Shown piece after piece: positions 61,535 to 64,000 of a stretch of 64,000 bases of DNA. Source of the DNA: JAJXXT01 sp963764465. Lineage in GTDB: Bacteria; Pseudomonadota; Alphaproteobacteria; Acetobacterales; Acetobacteraceae. The notes beneath the pieces were generated by a model. The model was given only the letters and a program-made list of their open reading frames with translations. It did not search any database and was not told the DNA's origin. Every line of letters starts with the position of its first letter. Position 1 is the stretch's first letter. Made by a program: the position numbers and the translations under genes. Location: assembly GCA_963764465.1 (NCBI GenBank), contig CAVXSO010000007.1, forward strand, positions 744,001 through 808,000, read 5' to 3'.

Positions 61535-62524
61535 ATGACGAAAAGCTTGCGGATCGCGGTCCAGATGGACCGTCTCGAAACCGTCAATATCGACGCCGAC
61601 AGCACCTTCGCCATGATGCTCGCGGCACAGGCGCGCGGCCACAAGCTCTGGCACTACGACGTCACCACGCTGGAGCTGCACGAAGCGGCGACGGGCGTTG
61701 CGGTCGCCTGCACGGCGCGGCCGGTCACGGTACGGCGCGAGCGCGGCAAGCATTTCACCTTCGCCGATCCCGTCCACCTCGACCTCGCGCGCGAGGCGGA
61801 CGTGGTGCTGATGCGCCAGGACCCGCCGTTCGACATGGCCTACATCACGGCCACCCATATCCTCGAGCACATCCACCCGCGCACGCTGGTGGTGAACGAC
61901 CCGCGCAGCGTGCGCAATGCGCCGGAGAAGCTGCTGGTCACGCATTTCCCGGACCTGATGCCGCCGACGCTGGTCACGTGGGACGTGGCGGCGATGCGCG
62001 CCTTCCGTGCCAAGCACGGCGACATCATCGTGAAGCCGCTGTTCGGCAACGGTGGCGCCGGCGTGTTCCGCATCAGGGCGGACGACGAGAATTTCAACTC
62101 GCTGCTCGAAATGCACTTCGCCCGCTCGCGCGAGCCGCTGATGCTGCAGCGTTACGAACCTGCGGTGCGGCAGGGTGACAAGCGCATCATCCTGATCGAC
62201 GGCGAGCCGGTGGGCGCGCTGAACCGCGTTCCGGCGGCGGGCGAGGCGCGCAGCAACATGCATGTCGGCGGCAGGCCCGAAAAATCCGCACTCACGCCGC
62301 GCGAGCGCGAGATCTGCGCGCGGATCGGGCCCACGCTGCGCGAGCAGGGAATGATCTTCGTCGGCATCGACGTGATCGGCGACTGGCTGACGGAGATCAA
62401 CGTGACGTCGCCGACCGGGATCCAGGAGATCGGACGGTTCGATGGCTCGGATCTGGCGAGCGACATCATCGTGGCGATCGAGAAGAAGGTTGCGGGCTTT
62501 GCCCGCACCCACCAGGGAGCCTAG
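61535..62524 (+). CDS. gshB: Glutathione synthetase
   Basis: A 329-residue ATP-grasp ligase that joins gamma-glutamylcysteine and glycine. VQMDRLETVNIDADSTFAMM, MRQDPPFDMAYITATHILE, VNDPRSVRNAPEKLLVTHFP, IIVKPLFGNGGAGVFRI and GDWLTEINVTSPTGIQEI are the family landmarks. GCGGAGGTCGGCC precedes the ATG. Its last codons and stop lie in palindrome copy D and share CTAG with the convergent FAH gene. Confidence 0.95.
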   Translation: MTKSLRIAVQMDRLETVNIDADSTFAMMLAAQARGHKLWHYDVTTLELHEAATGVAVACTARPVTVRRERGKHFTFADPVHLDLAREADVVLMRQDPPFDMAYITATHILEHIHPRTLVVNDPRSVRNAPEKLLVTHFPDLMPPTLVTWDVAAMRAFRAKHGDIIVKPLFGNGGAGVFRIRADDENFNSLLEMHFARSREPLMLQRYEPAVRQGDKRIILIDGEPVGALNRVPAAGEARSNMHVGGRPEKSALTPREREICARIGPTLREQGMIFVGIDVIGDWLTEINVTSPTGIQEIGRFDGSDLASDIIVAIEKKVAGFARTHQGA

Positions 62525-62532
62525 CTCCCTGG
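62512..62532. repeat. 21-bp palindrome, family copy D (gshB/FAH junction)
   Basis: CCAGGGAGC, loop CTA, GCTCCCTGG: a perfect 9-bp stem, preceded by TGCCCGCACCC and one base, as in copy A, and followed by ACCC. Its central CTAG supplies the TAG stop of gshB on one strand and of the FAH gene on the other. Confidence 0.78.
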
Positions 62533-63225
62533 ACCCTGGACGATTCGGGTGCGTACCGAGCCGACGCCTTCGACCACCCCTTCGAGCACGTCGCCGCGGA
62601 CGACGGCGGCAACGCCCTCCGGCGTACCGGTGAAGATCAGGTCGCCCGGCTCCAGCCGCACCAGCTTCGAGAGATAGGAGACCGTCTCAGCGACACTCCA
62701 GATCAGCTTCGACAGGTCCGAGGCCTGGCGCACCTGCCCGTTCACCTTGAGCTCGATCCTGCCCTTCGTGGGATCGACCTTCGCCGCCGGCACGAGGTCG
62801 CCGATCGGCGCGGAATGGTCGAAGCCCTTGCCCATGTCCCAGGGCTTGCCTTCCTTCTTTGCCTGGTTCTGCAGATCGCGCCGCGTCATATCGAGGCCGG
62901 CGGCATAGCCCCAGACATGCGCCAGCGCGTCCGATTCCGGAATGTCCGCGCCGCCGCGGCCGATCGCCGCCACCAGTTCCATCTCGTGATGCAGGTTGGA
63001 GGTCATCGTGGGGTACGGCATGTCCGCACCCCCCGTCACCAGCGCATCAGCCGGCTTGCAGAAGAAGAAGGGAAGCTCCCGGTCCGGGTCCGCGCCCATC
63101 TCGCGCGCGTGCTCCGCGTAATTCCGCCCGACACAGAAGATGCGCCGCACCGGAAAACGCCCGCCGCCCGCAACCGGGACCGACACCACCGCCGGCGCCC
63201 TAATGACAAAGGATTCTGCGTCCAT
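62521..63225 (-). CDS. Fumarylacetoacetate hydrolase family protein
   Basis: A 234-residue metal-dependent hydrolase or isomerase. RRIFCVGRNYAEHAREMG starts the domain; SNLHHEMELVAAIGRGGADI has the metal-binding HExE; GYAAGLDMTRRDLQNQAKKE and DLIFTGTPEGVAAVVRGDVL are conserved. The RDLQNQAKK variant resembles fumarylpyruvate or maleylpyruvate hydrolases used in gentisate-type degradation; the substrate is not proven. The C-terminal codons lie in palindrome copy D. Confidence 0.9.
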   Translation of the reverse strand: MDAESFVIRAPAVVSVPVAGGGRFPVRRIFCVGRNYAEHAREMGADPDRELPFFFCKPADALVTGGADMPYPTMTSNLHHEMELVAAIGRGGADIPESDALAHVWGYAAGLDMTRRDLQNQAKKEGKPWDMGKGFDHSAPIGDLVPAAKVDPTKGRIELKVNGQVRQASDLSKLIWSVAETVSYLSKLVRLEPGDLIFTGTPEGVAAVVRGDVLEGVVEGVGSVRTRIVQGPGS

Positions 63226-63347
63226 CTGCTTCTCTCCCCAACCGCGCCACGGCTACGCTCGCACGCCCGGCGAGGCAAGGGCGCATGTCGCGCAAGAGAC
63301 GCAATGAAAGACTGGCGTGGCCGCGGGCAAGGCCGTATCCTTTCCGC

Positions 63348-64000
63348 ATGGGGGACGCGGGCTTTCCGGCTCGGGCGGTGTTTCGCCTGGCGCTGCTCGG
63401 GGGCAGCGCCCTTGGCGTGTCCATGCCCGCGCTGGCGCAGGGTGTAGCGCCGACGGTGTTGCCGAGCGGCGGGCGGGTGATTGGTGGCGTTGCGTCGATT
63501 GCGCGGGGCGGCAACACGCTGACGATCCAGCAGTCGACGCCGAGTGCGGCGATCAACTGGCAGAGTTTTTCGGTGGGTTCGCAGGCGTCGGTGGCGTTCC
63601 ATGTGCCGACGGCGCAGTCGACGACGATCAACCGGGTGGTGGGTCCGGACCCGTCGGTGATCGCGGGGCGGATCTCGTCGAACGGCAACGTGGTGATCGC
63701 GAACCAGTCCGGGATCGTGTTCACGAACGGCGCGCAGGTGGACGTGAACGCGCTGGTGGCCTCGGCGCCTGGGATCAGTGCGGCGAACGCGGTGGCGGGG
63801 AAGCTGGTGTTCGACCAGCCGGCGCGGCCGGGTGCTGCGGTGGTCAACGAGGGCCACATCACGGTGCGCCAGACCGGGCTGGCTGCCCTCGTTGCACCGG
63901 AGGTTGCCAACAGCGGGGTGATCTCGGCGAAGCTCGGGCATGTGGTGCTGGCCGGTGCCGCGGCAGCGACGGTGGATCTTTATGGCGACGGGCTGATCTC
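63348..64000 (+). CDS. Filamentous-haemagglutinin-like exoprotein (TpsA-type), N-terminal part
   Basis: The frame runs off the right edge; 217 residues are visible. A signal peptide (FRLALLGGSALGVSMPALAQ) precedes a TPS domain: TIQQSTPSAAINWQSFSVGS, TTINRVVGPDPSVIAGRISS and VVIANQSGIVFTNGAQVDVN, the last standing for the NPNGI/NPNL-type motifs. Such proteins are secreted by a two-partner TpsB channel and form adhesins. Codons end mostly in G (GTG, GCG, TCG, ACG), unlike the C-rich neighbours, and long minus-strand frames appear as a side effect. Confidence 0.85.
   Translation, partial: MGDAGFPARAVFRLALLGGSALGVSMPALAQGVAPTVLPSGGRVIGGVASIARGGNTLTIQQSTPSAAINWQSFSVGSQASVAFHVPTAQSTTINRVVGPDPSVIAGRISSNGNVVIANQSGIVFTNGAQVDVNALVASAPGISAANAVAGKLVFDQPARPGAAVVNEGHITVRQTGLAALVAPEVANSGVISAKLGHVVLAGAAAATVDLYGDGLI

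Noticed and set aside
63036..63941. Long minus-strand frames opposite the exoprotein gene
   Set aside because: The plus-strand translation has a signal peptide and TPS domain; the minus-strand product is His/Arg-rich noise caused by the G-ending codons.

Overview
The window is high-GC chromosomal DNA from an alphaproteobacterium. Gene content and order (dnaX-ybaB-recR; aroA-cmk-rpsA-ihfB-lapA-trpF; trpB-trpA-accD-folC; trxA; tsaE-addB-addA; yejABEF; FYDLN-domain protein beside aroA) are typical of that class. The palindromic intergenic repeats and the mix of accessory genes look most like Rhodospirillales/Acetobacteraceae, but the family assignment is an inference from memory, not a database match.

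Layout. 1-7.2 kb: a cut-off secreted protein, then housekeeping and accessory enzymes (2-hydroxyacid dehydrogenase, SDR, glutamine-amidotransferase-like hydrolase, Bcr/CflA efflux pump, ApaG, FolE, an AAC(3)-like acetyltransferase, a methyltransferase). 7.2-11.6 kb: recR-ybaB-dnaX, the SRP RNA with its promoter, and nudC. 11.6-17.3 kb: a complete yejABEF oligopeptide ABC importer. 17.3-24.6 kb: HisN, a membrane-anchored cytochrome with two c domains, KdsB, PheA, and a radical-SAM gene diverging from an overlapping glycosyltransferase/DUF2064/PfpI trio, then MoaB. 24.6-35.4 kb: lytic transglycosylase, family-4 UDG, ETF-QO, an aminotransferase coupled to a DMT transporter, a short GGT-like lipoprotein, an M48 protease, a solitary DNA methyltransferase and an FYDLN protein. 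35.6-58.9 kb: the conserved core cluster aroA to tsaE, opened by several insertions (DUF2125-like protein and EamA transporter between trpF and trpB; an ornithine-cyclodeaminase-like gene, a 71-residue protein and a D-2-hydroxyacid dehydrogenase around trxA). 58.9-64 kb: a ferredoxin/flavodoxin-NADP reductase-like flavoprotein, a lipoprotein, a SirB1-type protein, GshB, an FAH-family hydrolase, and the start of a filamentous-haemagglutinin-like exoprotein with a different codon style.

Overall the genes serve DNA repair and recombination (RecR, DnaX, UDG, AddAB), aromatic amino acid synthesis (AroA, PheA, TrpF/B/A), folate and pterin metabolism (FolE, FolC), translation (S1, SRP RNA, TsaE), envelope synthesis (KdsB, Slt) and redox metabolism (ETF-QO, TrxA, GshB, cytochrome).

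No obviously new multi-gene system stands out. The most notable signals are: a family of 21-bp palindromes at four gene boundaries, two of which reach into coding ends; three convergent gene pairs that share CTAG as reciprocal stop codons; two divergent pairs whose start codons share CATG; four genes with broken or non-canonical frames or starts (AAC(3), DNA methyltransferase, folC, D-2-hydroxyacid dehydrogenase); a nested 50-bp palindrome after folC; and a large hairpin plus terminator ahead of the rpsA promoter.
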